From Myxococcus eversor (GTDB lineage Bacteria; Myxococcota; Myxococcia; Myxococcales; Myxococcaceae), in assembly GCF_010894455.1 (NCBI RefSeq), contig NZ_JAAIXY010000003.1:1-64000 (forward strand): DNA of 64,000 nucleotides, given 5' to 3'. The number at the start of each line of letters is the position of its first letter. Positions within the stretch are counted from its first letter, which is position 1. The translations under genes were made by a program, and so were the position numbers. Under the pieces are notes generated by a model. That model was given only the letters and a program-made list of their open reading frames with translations. It searched no databases and was not told where the DNA came from. Positions 26,299 through 33,960 of the stretch are shown here, piece by piece.

Positions 26299-26796
26299 TC
26301 ACTGCGGACGCAGCGCCCGGCGCATGATGTCGCGCAGCGCGCGCAGGTCATCGTCCGACAGCGAGGCGATGAGCTCCGGCGGCTCCGCCAGCCGCTCCAG
26401 GAGCCGCTCTCGCAGCGCCACACCCTGCTCCGTCAGCACCAGCATCTTCACGCGCCGGTCCTGCTCGCTGCTGCGCCGCTCCACCAGGCCCCGCGCCTCC
26501 ATGCGGTCCACCAGGCCGGTGACGTTGGACGCGTCACACGACAGGTAGTTGGCCAGCGTGCTCATCGCCAGCGGGCCCTCGCCGAGCTGACGCACCACGT
26601 GCGCCTGCACCGGGGACAGCTCGAACTCCGCCGCCAGCGCGGGGAAGTTCCTCATGTGGGCGTGCATCAGCTCGAACAGCAGCGTCCACGCCTGCTTGGG
26701 CAGGTCCCCCGGCTCGTCCCCCCGGGCCTCCGGCCCGGAGTGCGGTGACTTGCCCCGTCGCTCCAGATTTTCGCTGCTTCCACTCATGTCGCTCAT
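26299..26796 (-). CDS. MarR-family transcriptional regulator
   Basis: The 165-residue protein has a winged helix-turn-helix at about 60-125. It shows the MarR recognition-helix pattern CDASNVTGLVDRMEARGLVER and wing SSEQDRRVKMLVLTEQG. The flanking helices would form the dimer interface. The first ~30 residues are a polar, Gly/Glu-rich extension. It is divergent from the TolC-like gene across a 309-bp region with a candidate operator. This is the classical arrangement for a drug- or phenol-responsive repressor controlling an efflux component. The start is the ATG at 26796 or, three codons later, at 26787. Confidence 0.9.
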   Translation of the reverse strand: MSDMSGSSENLERRGKSPHSGPEARGDEPGDLPKQAWTLLFELMHAHMRNFPALAAEFELSPVQAHVVRQLGEGPLAMSTLANYLSCDASNVTGLVDRMEARGLVERRSSEQDRRVKMLVLTEQGVALRERLLERLAEPPELIASLSDDDLRALRDIMRRALRPQ

Positions 26797-27105
26797 GGTA
26801 ATTCACCCCCGGCACCTAAACAATTGACTTCATCAACTATTGAGGGTTACTACATTCCGGAGCTTCCAAAATCGAACGACATGGCCTATGTGGGGCCGAC
26901 TCGAAACAGGACCGTGGAAGAAGCCATGCGCCGGCGGATGACCTTCATAAGAGCCGGTGCGGCCCTTCGCGCTGAATTCCTGACGTTCATGACGCGCTCG
27001 GGCAAGAAGCCCGGGACGCGGACCCAAGACACAACCCGTAGCAAGTCCACCTAGGACCCATGGGGCTCGCGCCGGCGCGGACCCCACGAGGAGGCAGAGG
27101 CGGTT
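26797..27105. promoter_or_regulatory. Divergent promoter region, marR-like and tolC-like genes
   Basis: This gap contains a relatively AT-rich stretch at 26815-26870. TTGACT at 26824 is a good -35 match for rightward transcription, with a weak TACTAC about 18 bp further on. The rest, towards 27105, reads as ordinary GC-rich leader. Short open frames on both strands here have no ribosome binding sites or family features, and I do not call them genes. The leader ends in the strong site GAGGAGG before the tolC-like ATG. Confidence 0.5.
26824..26836. promoter_or_regulatory. Candidate MarR operator
   Basis: TTGACTTCATCAA is an inverted repeat (TTGA-N5-TCAA) overlapping the predicted -35 element of the tolC-like gene. 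A further CAAT...ATTG symmetry surrounds it. It lies 28 bp upstream of the regulator start. Binding by the neighbouring MarR-type protein is an inference from position and symmetry. Confidence 0.45.
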
Positions 27106-28533
27106 ATGAGCTCACTTCTGGCGTTGACCCTGGCGGCCACCCTGGCCGCGGCACCGCCCCCCGTGTTGACCCTTGAAGACGCACTCATCCAGGCGCGCAA
27201 AGAGAACCTGGACCTGAAGGCGGCGCAGGCGCGCCTGCGTCAGGCGGACACCGCGTCCCGCAAGGCGTGGGCCGGCTATCTGCCCACCATCGCCGTGGGC
27301 GCGGCCATCATCCGCAACTCCAACGCGGCCGTCATTCCTCCGGGTCCCCTGGGTCCCGAGCCCGTGGTCATCCAGCCCCTGGTGCAGCGGCAGTTCCAGG
27401 CGGAGCTGCGCCAGGCCATCATCGCGCCCCAGCTGTGGGCGGGCATCCAGGCGGCCTACAAGAGCGAGACGGTCGCCGCGCTCAACGTGGAGCAGGCGCG
27501 CCGCGAAATCCTCTTCGGCGTGGCGCAGGCCTACTACGGCGCCGCCGCGCAGGCCCAGGCCGTGACGGTGCAGGAGCGGCTGGTGGAGCTCAACGGCGCG
27601 CGCTCGAAGGACACCAAGGTCCGCTTCGACGCGGGCACGGTGACGCGCGTGGCGCTCTTGCGCGCGGAGCAGGACCTGTCCCGCGCGGAGCAGGACCTCA
27701 TCCGCGCCCGCAACGCGCTGGCGTCCGCGAAGCTGGTGCTGACCACGCTGCTGGCGTTGGACAGCCCGGACTTCGAGGTGGCCCCGCCGCCGGAGCCGCA
27801 GGTGCCGGTGAAGACGGATTCGGACGTGCTGGTGCAGCGCGCGCTGGAGCAGCGCGCGGACGTGGCGGCGACCCGTGAGACGACGGAGCTGGCGCGCATC
27901 AACAAGCGCGGCGTGTTGTTCAGCTACCTGCCCACCGTGGGCCTCACCGGCACCTGGCGCATCGCCAACGCCGCGGGCTTCGCGGGCCGGGCGGACGTGT
28001 GGCTCGTCACCCTGGGCGCCAACTGGACGCTGTGGGATGGCGGTCTGCGCGAGGCCAACCTCACGGAGTCCTCGGCCAAGATTGTCGAGGCCCAGGCCAA
28101 CGCCCGCAAGGCGGAGCTGACGGCGCGCGAGGAAGTGAAGCGCTCGCAGCTGGATTTGGAGAGCGCCCTGGCCAACCGCCTCAAGGCGGAGCAGTCGGTG
28201 GAGCTGGCGCGCGAGTCCCAGCGCCTCACCGACGTCTCCTTCAAGGCCGGCGTGGCCACGTACCTGGAAGTGGCGGACGCGAACACCGCGCTGACCAACG
28301 CCGAAATCGGCCTGGTGAGCGAGCGCCTCCAGGCCTCGGTCGCCGCGCTGCGCCTCCTGCGCTCGGTGGGTGCCTTCGAAGCCCGCCCGCTCGACTCCGA
28401 CTTGAAGGACGAGACGGCGGTGCCGCCCACGGTGCAGCCCCTGCCCGGCGCGACGGGAGAGAACCCGGCGGGGATGCAGGTGCCGCCGGACGCGCAGCTC
28501 GAGCAGCAGAAGCAGCCCGCGCAGCAGCCGTAA
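27106..28533 (+). CDS. TolC-family outer membrane efflux protein
   Basis: The 475-residue protein has a signal peptide (cleavage after ALAAAP near 20). Its two-fold repeated helical domains are those of TolC (Pfam OEP): LTLEDALIQARKENLDLKAA starts the first half, and QARREILFGVAQAYYGAA and SQRLTDVSFKAGVATYLEV are typical helices. The C-terminus is Gln/Pro-rich. It should form the outer-membrane duct of a tripartite pump or type I exporter. No membrane-fusion protein or inner-membrane pump is adjacent, so partners must be elsewhere. It is expected to be controlled by the divergent MarR regulator. The start has GAGGAGG upstream. Confidence 0.92.
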   Translation: MSSLLALTLAATLAAAPPPVLTLEDALIQARKENLDLKAAQARLRQADTASRKAWAGYLPTIAVGAAIIRNSNAAVIPPGPLGPEPVVIQPLVQRQFQAELRQAIIAPQLWAGIQAAYKSETVAALNVEQARREILFGVAQAYYGAAAQAQAVTVQERLVELNGARSKDTKVRFDAGTVTRVALLRAEQDLSRAEQDLIRARNALASAKLVLTTLLALDSPDFEVAPPPEPQVPVKTDSDVLVQRALEQRADVAATRETTELARINKRGVLFSYLPTVGLTGTWRIANAAGFAGRADVWLVTLGANWTLWDGGLREANLTESSAKIVEAQANARKAELTAREEVKRSQLDLESALANRLKAEQSVELARESQRLTDVSFKAGVATYLEVADANTALTNAEIGLVSERLQASVAALRLLRSVGAFEARPLDSDLKDETAVPPTVQPLPGATGENPAGMQVPPDAQLEQQKQPAQQP

Positions 28534-28542
28534 GGCATCACC

Positions 28543-28571
28543 GTCCGGCGCCTGAAACCCAGGCGCCGGAC
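28543..28571 (+). terminator. Hairpin after the tolC-like gene
   Basis: A perfect 12-bp stem, GTCCGGCGCCTG at 28543-28554 and CAGGCGCCGGAC at 28560-28571, has a 5-nt loop and begins 9 bp after the stop codon. It is strong enough to terminate without a T-tract. Confidence 0.65.
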
Positions 28572-28674
28572 CGACCGCCTCCCGGGGCGGTGGCGAGCCC
28601 CGCTTGTGAGGCACGTCCACCGACCCCACCCTCGGAAGGAAGACAGCAGCACCCCTTTTTCCGAGGAGGTCATC

Positions 28675-28887
28675 ATGGCGGAAGGACCGTGGGGCAACTG
28701 CAAGAGTTGTCGCTACTTCGCCAGCGGCAACGCCAATCCCAGTGACAACGAGACACAACGCTGCATGCAGGCGGACCTGAGCGCGTACGACCTGAAGGTC
28801 TCTGGCGCCAGCGGCTGCAACGCGTTCGAGGCCCGCACCGGCGTCGGACTCCCGCAGCAGCAGGAACCCGTCCAGCCGGCGCACTGA
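28675..28887 (+). CDS. Small four-cysteine protein
   Basis: The 70-residue product has an excellent ribosome binding site (GAGGAGG) before its ATG. It has no signal peptide. Four cysteines at 9, 12, 30 and 48 are spaced CX2C-X17-C-X17-C. The surrounding motif CKSCRYFASG resembles small metal-binding or high-potential-iron-protein-like families. The spacing suggests one bound zinc or an iron-sulfur centre. It is monocistronic: a hairpin closes the unit upstream and the next gene is convergent. No function can be assigned. Confidence 0.75.
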   Translation: MAEGPWGNCKSCRYFASGNANPSDNETQRCMQADLSAYDLKVSGASGCNAFEARTGVGLPQQQEPVQPAH

Positions 28888-28951
28888 CACCGGCCCTGGG
28901 TTCCCGTCGAGACTTCGTGGAGCACGAGACTCCACGAAGCATGACGGCCCG

Positions 28952-29587
28952 TCAGGCCGCGACTTCCCTCGACTCCAACCGCCCCACCCCAGGCAGGAAG
29001 CGCCCCACCCGCGCCGCGTACTCGCGATACGCCGGGCCGTGCAGTCGCGCGAGGTGCTCCTCCTCCAGCCTGACTTGAAGAGACACGAGCAGCACGGAGT
29101 CGGCGCACGCCATCCACGTCCACGCGCTCGGCGTCACGCAGGCCATCCCCACCACCACCCACGACATGCCCGCGAAGATGGGATTGCGGACGACGGAGAA
29201 CAGGCCGTCCGTCACCAGCGCCGTGGGCTCCCGGTCGATGCCGATGCGCCACGAGGCGCCCATCTGCACCTGGGCCACCAGCACGAGGACGAGCCCCGCG
29301 GCAATCATGGCCCAGCCCAACCACCGGACGGCGTCGGGCACGGGCCACACGCCGAGCCGCCCCGGGCCCAGCGCCGCGTACAGCGCGCTCCAGGCCGTCA
29401 GCCCGAGGATGAACAGGCCCATGCACACGCCGATGACGCGCTGAAAGGGATTGGCGCGGCGGTGCAGCACGAAGGCGGCGCTCCCCGTGCGGCGGCGCAG
29501 CCGCGCGGTGGGCAGCACCAGGGCTAAGAGCAGGAAGGCGACGGCGCTGGCGGGCAGCGCGAGGCGGTGAAGGGATTCGGTGTCCAT
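28952..29587 (-). CDS. ICMT/PEMT-like membrane methyltransferase
   Basis: The 211-residue integral membrane protein has about five helices. Its C-terminal signature is that of isoprenylcysteine/phospholipid methyltransferases: VRNPIFAGM, then LEEEHLARLHGPAYREYAARVGRFLP. The family methylates small membrane-associated substrates using S-adenosylmethionine; the substrate is not known here. The ATG at 29587 follows GAGGACACCC. It lies 88 bp after the ECF sigma gene on the same strand and may be the last gene of the HAD-Rieske-sigma unit. Confidence 0.85.
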   Translation of the reverse strand: MDTESLHRLALPASAVAFLLLALVLPTARLRRRTGSAAFVLHRRANPFQRVIGVCMGLFILGLTAWSALYAALGPGRLGVWPVPDAVRWLGWAMIAAGLVLVLVAQVQMGASWRIGIDREPTALVTDGLFSVVRNPIFAGMSWVVVGMACVTPSAWTWMACADSVLLVSLQVRLEEEHLARLHGPAYREYAARVGRFLPGVGRLESREVAA

Positions 29588-29675
29588 GGGTGTCCTCGAC
29601 GAAAGGGCGAGCACCCGCCCGCCCCTGATGCCCCGGCTGACGCTCGGCCCACGCGCGGCATTACACCGGCATTCG

Positions 29676-30245
29676 TCAGGGACTTTCGGTGACGCGGGGG
29701 CGGCCCGGTTCGCAGGCGCAGTCCACGCAGCCGTGGGTGCAGCAGGTGCCGCACAGCTCGATGAGGCGACGGCCCAGGGCCTGCCGGGCGCGGTGCAGGC
29801 GGACGGCGGCGTTGTTCGCGGTGAGGCCTTCCTCGCGGGCGAACGTCGTCACGCTGGTGCCCTCCAGGTCCACGCGGCGGATGGCGGCCGAGTACTCGGG
29901 CTTGAGCGTGTCCGTGAGCCCCGCCACGCACGCGCACACGGAGGACTCCAGGTCCTCGGTGTCCTCCGTGGAGCGGGGGGCCTGCGCGTCCTCGGCGGCC
30001 AGGGCGCGCTCCTCACGGCGGGCGCGGCGGTGGCGGTCCAGCAGGACATTGCGCAGCAGTCGGTAGAACCAGGCCACCGCGCTCTCCTCGTCGCGCAAGC
30101 CCTCGCCCTTCTCCAGCCCCTTGACCAGGGCGAGCTGGAGGACCTCCTCGGCCTCCTCGGGGCTGCCCACGCGCGGCGCGAGGAACGCGAGGAAACGGCG
30201 CCTCTGGGCGACCAGGGTCTCCACGACGCGCGCGTCCAGGCTCAT
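29676..30245 (-). CDS. ECF-type RNA polymerase sigma factor with cysteine-rich tail
   Basis: The 189-residue protein has sigma region 2 (about 20-85, with AVAWFYRLLRNVLLDRHRR) and region 4 (about 110-160, YSAAIRRVDLEGTSVTTFAREEGLTANNAAVRLHRAR). After region 4 it carries a ~25-residue tail with six cysteines and a histidine (CGTCCTHGCVDCAC). It has no anti-sigma gene next to it. The tail may bind zinc or an iron-sulfur cluster and so control activity directly. It starts 7 bp after the Rieske oxygenase gene, so the two are surely co-transcribed. Confidence 0.88.
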   Translation of the reverse strand: MSLDARVVETLVAQRRRFLAFLAPRVGSPEEAEEVLQLALVKGLEKGEGLRDEESAVAWFYRLLRNVLLDRHRRARREERALAAEDAQAPRSTEDTEDLESSVCACVAGLTDTLKPEYSAAIRRVDLEGTSVTTFAREEGLTANNAAVRLHRARQALGRRLIELCGTCCTHGCVDCACEPGRPRVTESP

Positions 30246-30252
30246 GCGGTCC

Positions 30253-31308
30253 TCAGCCCACGGCCTCGCGGGCGAGCGCCACGGGCGCTTCGTCCTCCGG
30301 GGTGGCGCGCGGCTGGTGGAAGTAGATGCGCTCCATCAGCCGACGCTGGTGCACGAGCGGCTTGTCGAAGCGGTCCAGGCGCATGCCCTTGTGGCTGTAG
30401 GGGGTGCCCGCGACGGTGGGGATGAAGCGCGCGTCGTCGACGACCTCCCAGCGGGTGAGTTCCATGGCCACGCGGGCCGCCACCGGAAGGAAGGGCGTGA
30501 GCAGCGGCTGCACGCAGCGCAGGAAGGAGAAGACATGCAGGCGCGTCGTCTTCTCCGTCTCCGGCACGAAGAAGATGTTGGCGCGGGTGATGAAGGGACG
30601 CTGCTTGCCGGTGGGGGATTCCCAGCTCACGGTGTACTGGCTGTGCACCGGGTCGAAGCGCGTCACCCACTCGTTGCGGAACAAGTCGCCGTCGCGCACA
30701 CCCAGAAGCTTCATCAGGGCCGCGGGCCGCTGCGGGGCGAGGTAGCGCACCTCCGTGTGGTCCTCGCGGTTGTGCGCCTCGAACTGCACCTGGTCCGCGT
30801 GAGGGTCATCCCAGCCCAGGCGGGTGTGGACGTAGGGCGTGTGCTCGTCCTCGCTGAAGTTGTCGAGCGCGACGTGCAGCGGCGCCTCGAAGAGGACGGA
30901 GAAGCTGCCGCCGAAGATGTAGCCGTCGGTGGCGGGCAGCTCCGGCAGCGCGGACAGCGGCGTGTCTTTGTGGGCGAGCCACAGATAGCCTCGGTGCTCC
31001 GCCACCTGGAAGCTGCTCACGGTGCAGTGACGCAGCTCCGGCTGGCTGGGATTGGCGCCCTGCCCCTGCGAGTCGAAGCGCCAGCCGTGGTACGGGCACT
31101 GGAGCCGTCCATCTGGACGCACGCGGCCCTTGGAGAGCGGCGCGAAGCGGTGGGGGCACTTGTCGGCGAGCGCCGCGGGGCGCCCCTCCGCGTCCCGGAA
31201 GAGGGCGTAGGCGCGACCGGCTACCTCGACTCGGACGGGTTTCTTTCGGAGCGACGCGGCGGGGAGCACGGGATGGAAATGACGGAGGACATCAGGCAGT
31301 GGCTCCAT
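30253..31308 (-). CDS. Rieske non-heme iron oxygenase (aromatic ring/pheophorbide type)
   Basis: The 351-residue protein has a Rieske cluster site C51-X-H53...C71-X2-H74. A mononuclear iron site lies in NFSEDEHTPYVHTRLG, with two histidines and an upstream aspartate. This is the single-component oxygenase layout of pheophorbide-a oxygenase or vanillate O-demethylase alpha subunits. A reductase partner is not adjacent. The ATG at 31308 is preferred over a TTG three codons upstream. It follows the HAD phosphatase by 23 bp and precedes the sigma gene by 7 bp. Confidence 0.88.
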   Translation of the reverse strand: MEPLPDVLRHFHPVLPAASLRKKPVRVEVAGRAYALFRDAEGRPAALADKCPHRFAPLSKGRVRPDGRLQCPYHGWRFDSQGQGANPSQPELRHCTVSSFQVAEHRGYLWLAHKDTPLSALPELPATDGYIFGGSFSVLFEAPLHVALDNFSEDEHTPYVHTRLGWDDPHADQVQFEAHNREDHTEVRYLAPQRPAALMKLLGVRDGDLFRNEWVTRFDPVHSQYTVSWESPTGKQRPFITRANIFFVPETEKTTRLHVFSFLRCVQPLLTPFLPVAARVAMELTRWEVVDDARFIPTVAGTPYSHKGMRLDRFDKPLVHQRRLMERIYFHQPRATPEDEAPVALAREAVG

Positions 31309-31331
31309 ACTTTCCAAGTATAGCGAGGGAC

Positions 31332-31976
31332 TCAGGACAGGGGAGGAAGACGCTCCAGCAGCCGCCGCAGGTCCGGCTGGAGTTCGTCTGGTGACTCAGC
31401 AGCCAGTTCTTCCACGGGGTGAGTGCCCCAGGTGACACCGTAGGTGCGAAGTCCGGCCGCCTTGCCTGCCCTCAAGTCCAGCGTGGTGTCTCCCACCATC
31501 CACAAGCCGCCTGTCTTCAGTTCGGCGAGGGCGCGGTGGAGCACGTCGGGTGCGGGCTTGTGCGGAAAGTCATCCGTGCCTTGCACATGGTGGAGCACGG
31601 AGCCCAGACCCATGGCATCCACGAAGCGGCGGGCCATGGGGCTCTTCTTGGTGGTGGCCACGGCCAGCAGATAACCGCGCTCGCGCAGGGTGCCGAGGGC
31701 CTCCAGCACACCGGGATAGGGGCGCGAGCGGTTCATGTAATTGAGTGGGTAGTGTTCGCGGTAGGTGGCGCACAGCGCGGGCACGTGCTGGGGCGCGAAC
31801 TCCGCATACATGAGGTCGAGCGGATGGCCGATGAGGGCTCGCACCTGGGCGTAGGTGGGGGCGGTGAGGCCATTCAGGGGAAACGCTTGCAGGAAGGTGT
31901 CGATGATGTCCGGCAGCGAGTCCACCAGCGTGCCGTCGAGGTCGAAGAGGATTCCACGGGAGTCAGCGCGGCTCAT
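31332..31976 (-). CDS. HAD hydrolase, phosphoglycolate-phosphatase-like
   Basis: The 214-residue protein has HAD motif I FDLDGTLVDS near residue 10, motif II in VATTKKSPM, motif III lysine in DFPHKPAPDVL and motif IV GDTTLDLRAGKAAG. It has the helical cap typical of Gph-like phosphatases. The likely substrate is 2-phosphoglycolate or another small sugar phosphate. The start ATG at 31976 lies five bases after AGGAG. It seems to be the first gene of the oxygenase/sigma operon. Upstream is repeat copy A of the toxin cassette. Confidence 0.88.
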   Translation of the reverse strand: MSRADSRGILFDLDGTLVDSLPDIIDTFLQAFPLNGLTAPTYAQVRALIGHPLDLMYAEFAPQHVPALCATYREHYPLNYMNRSRPYPGVLEALGTLRERGYLLAVATTKKSPMARRFVDAMGLGSVLHHVQGTDDFPHKPAPDVLHRALAELKTGGLWMVGDTTLDLRAGKAAGLRTYGVTWGTHPVEELAAESPDELQPDLRRLLERLPPLS

Positions 31977-32006
31977 GCGCTCCTGCATACGTGGTTCGTG
32001 CGCTCG

Positions 32007-32084
32007 GGGCACGTGTTCCTGATGTGAGCCCGCGCGGGCACCCGGCCTGGGAGGCGGACGGGTGCCCGGGTGGAGGTCGTCACC
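32007..32084. repeat. 78-bp direct repeat, copy A, with internal hairpin
   Basis: This stretch matches 33844-33921 in the same orientation with about seven mismatches in 78 bases (hand count, roughly 91 percent). Both copies hold a perfect 10-bp inverted repeat, here CGGGCACCCG at 32035-32044 and CGGGTGCCCG at 32059-32068, with a 14-nt loop. Copy A lies immediately after the DUF5953-like gene and overlaps its last bases. The hairpin could terminate that gene. Confidence 0.85.
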
Positions 32085-32862
32085 TTCTTGGGCGCCCGCC
32101 GAGTTCCGGGAGGTGCTCGTAGGCGTGCAGGAGCGTCTTGAGGTGAACTGGGTTGTCGAGGTCGAGCGGCGCGTCCGTGAGTCCGACCACCCATCCCCCC
32201 GTCGCGGTACGGCGCGCCCGTGAAAGCAGCTCCGCGTGGCGCGTCGGGTCTGGGAATCCGATGGCCCGTGCGGCGGCGTCCGACCAGTAGTTCAGCCACC
32301 CCAGTCGATGCGGAATCTCTGGTGAGCCGAGGTCCTTTGGGAGCATGAGGGCAGGGAGCCCGCGTGGTGGTGGCTGCGGACTGGCCGCCCAGTTCTTCGT
32401 CTGGCGCGCGATGTCCACCCCCGCGCGGAACGGCGTCATCTGCCCCCAGAACGCGCGAGCGCTCTCCGCGACATCGGCCAACACCTCCGCTGCGACCGCG
32501 AGGCTGGCGTCATTGAGTGGCAGCGCCGCATGGACCTCGAACAGCGGCTGACCTCTCGGTCCGAAGTCCGCCGGCAACTCCAGCCCATAGAGCGTCACGA
32601 GGTCGCTCTCTTCGCCACCGTTGCATACGAGCGGAAAGCCTGGCGAGTCCGGGCGCTCCTGGGCGACCCATGCATCGCGCTCTGGCAGTGGGACGGGTTG
32701 CCCCTCGTCGGAGATCGTCCACTCCAGGCGCAGACCAGGACACCCGCGCTCCATGGCACGGACGATGGCCAGGGGGCGGTCATCATCGCGCACCAGCGCT
32801 GGGGCGTAGACGATGATGCCAAGGTCGTTGCGTCGCGTGGCGGCCATCTCGCTCAGCACCAT
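32080..32862 (-). CDS. DUF5953-like protein, probable immunity partner
   Basis: The 260-residue cytoplasmic-type protein has no signal peptide or membrane segment. It starts near NDLGIIVYAPALVRDDDRPL and continues with mixed alpha/beta sequence and a Pro-rich centre. From memory it resembles the DUF5953 family found almost only in myxobacteria. Its start codon overlaps the end of the nuclease-tipped lipoprotein gene by 10 bp, the classic toxin-then-immunity order. An alternative ATG 15 bp downstream (MAATRRND) is possible. The immunity role is inferred from position; the family itself has no established function that I know of. Confidence 0.7.
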   Translation of the reverse strand: MVLSEMAATRRNDLGIIVYAPALVRDDDRPLAIVRAMERGCPGLRLEWTISDEGQPVPLPERDAWVAQERPDSPGFPLVCNGGEESDLVTLYGLELPADFGPRGQPLFEVHAALPLNDASLAVAAEVLADVAESARAFWGQMTPFRAGVDIARQTKNWAASPQPPPRGLPALMLPKDLGSPEIPHRLGWLNYWSDAAARAIGFPDPTRHAELLSRARRTATGGWVVGLTDAPLDLDNPVHLKTLLHAYEHLPELGGRPRR

Positions 32863-33776
32863 TCCATGATGACGATGATGCCCTCAAGCTCCGGTGCCTC
32901 GACCTCCAGCGCGTCTTTGTGCTCGGCGCTGCGCACGCCGACCCGGAAGTCGAATCCGCAGGCCAGCGCGAGGGCCCGCTCTCGCCGCAGCTCCGCCACC
33001 TGTTTTCCAGGCACAGTCCTCTGGAGATAGACCGAGAACGTATCGAAGTTGTCGGTCTTCACCTCCCACAGCACGCGTGCGCGGGGTTGAAGCGCGTCGA
33101 AACGCTTCCCGTTGACGAGCACATCCGAGCCGGGGAATCCATTCTGGGGAACCCTGTCGGCGCACCTGTTGTGCAAGGCATCTCCGCCCAGATGTCGCAC
33201 GGGCCGAGGAGTGCAATCCGGGCGGCGCTCCTGCTCCAGAGAAACAGGTGGCGTCGTGGGAGGCTCGTCCTGTCCTGAGGACTCGGGTTTCTGTCTTCGC
33301 TCCGCCACGGGTTCCCTCGGCAAGGGCACCGCTTGGGACACGGGCTTCGCTTCCTCCGAATGACCTCGTCGCAGATCATAGGCATCCAGCGCTTCCTTGA
33401 TGACGACCGCCACCACCACTGCACCGGTGATGACCACCGCGCCGACAACGATTTCCGGTGCAGCCAGGATGCAGATTCCGATTCCCATTGCAGCCGCACC
33501 CGCGGAGGCGACGGCACACCTTCCTGTCGGGTCTCGAAACCTGATTCTCTCGTGGTCGAGCGCGTGAAAGCACCGCTCCGCGACCACGGGCCACGGATGA
33601 GAAGCCTCTTGAACGGCGCACCGCCCCTCATCGCTCCAGGGCAGCGTCGCCGCCTTCTGGAGATTGGCGAGCCTCTGGCTCCGGGCCTCGGGGGCGATTG
33701 GACTCGGCGTGGATGTAGCGCAGGCCGAGAGAAGGAGGAGAAGGAGTGCGAGACAAGCGCGAAGACGCAAGGCCAC
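32853..33776 (-). CDS. Lipoprotein with PD-(D/E)XK-like C-terminal domain (DUF6310-like toxin candidate)
   Basis: The 307-residue product starts at a GTG seven bases after AAGGA. It has a lipoprotein signal (lipobox L-S-A-C19). A ~70-residue domain with a few cysteines is followed by a long hydrophobic stretch (about 85-130, rich in Val/Ala/Ile) that could enter a membrane. After a charged Pro-rich linker (residues ~145-180) comes a C-terminal domain with RFDAL (D227) and LWEVKTDNF (E238-V-K240). That arrangement is the D...ExK metal site of PD-(D/E)XK nucleases. The modular layout fits polymorphic lipoprotein toxins, such as the SitA proteins that myxobacteria pass between cells by outer-membrane exchange. 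Toxicity is inferred. Confidence 0.68.
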   Translation of the reverse strand: MALRLRACLALLLLLLSACATSTPSPIAPEARSQRLANLQKAATLPWSDEGRCAVQEASHPWPVVAERCFHALDHERIRFRDPTGRCAVASAGAAAMGIGICILAAPEIVVGAVVITGAVVVAVVIKEALDAYDLRRGHSEEAKPVSQAVPLPREPVAERRQKPESSGQDEPPTTPPVSLEQERRPDCTPRPVRHLGGDALHNRCADRVPQNGFPGSDVLVNGKRFDALQPRARVLWEVKTDNFDTFSVYLQRTVPGKQVAELRRERALALACGFDFRVGVRSAEHKDALEVEAPELEGIIVIMEWC

Positions 33777-33809
33777 GTCCGTCCTTTCGGGGATGCCAAG
33801 ATGTCGTGG

Positions 33810-33823
33810 AACACAGCTGTGTT
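33810..33823. promoter_or_regulatory. 14-bp perfect palindrome upstream of the toxin-candidate gene
   Basis: AACACAGCTGTGTT is its own reverse complement and lies 34 bp upstream of the GTG start, in the likely promoter or operator region of the nuclease-tipped lipoprotein gene. A dimeric repressor or activator is the natural candidate ligand. No regulator gene is adjacent. Confidence 0.4.
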
Positions 33824-33843
33824 TGCCGCTGATCGTCGGGGCT

Positions 33844-33921
33844 GGGCACGTGTTCCCGACGTGAGCACTCGCGGGCACCCGGCCTGGGAGGAGGACGGGT
33901 GCCCGGGTGGAGGACATCACC
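33844..33921. repeat. 78-bp direct repeat, copy B, with internal hairpin
   Basis: This copy matches copy A with about seven mismatches. The stem halves here are at 33872-33881 and 33896-33905. It lies between the end of the kelch lipoprotein gene and the start of the toxin-candidate gene, so the two copies bracket exactly the two-gene cassette. The hairpin may end transcription of the kelch gene on the minus strand. Confidence 0.85.
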
Positions 33922-33960
33922 CTCGCGTCGTGTCACACGAGGGCGGCGGCCTCATGAGGC

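Noticed and set aside
26824..27054. Possible 76-residue gene in the marR-tolC gap
   Set aside because: It starts with TTG inside the candidate promoter, has no ribosome binding site and no recognisable feature.
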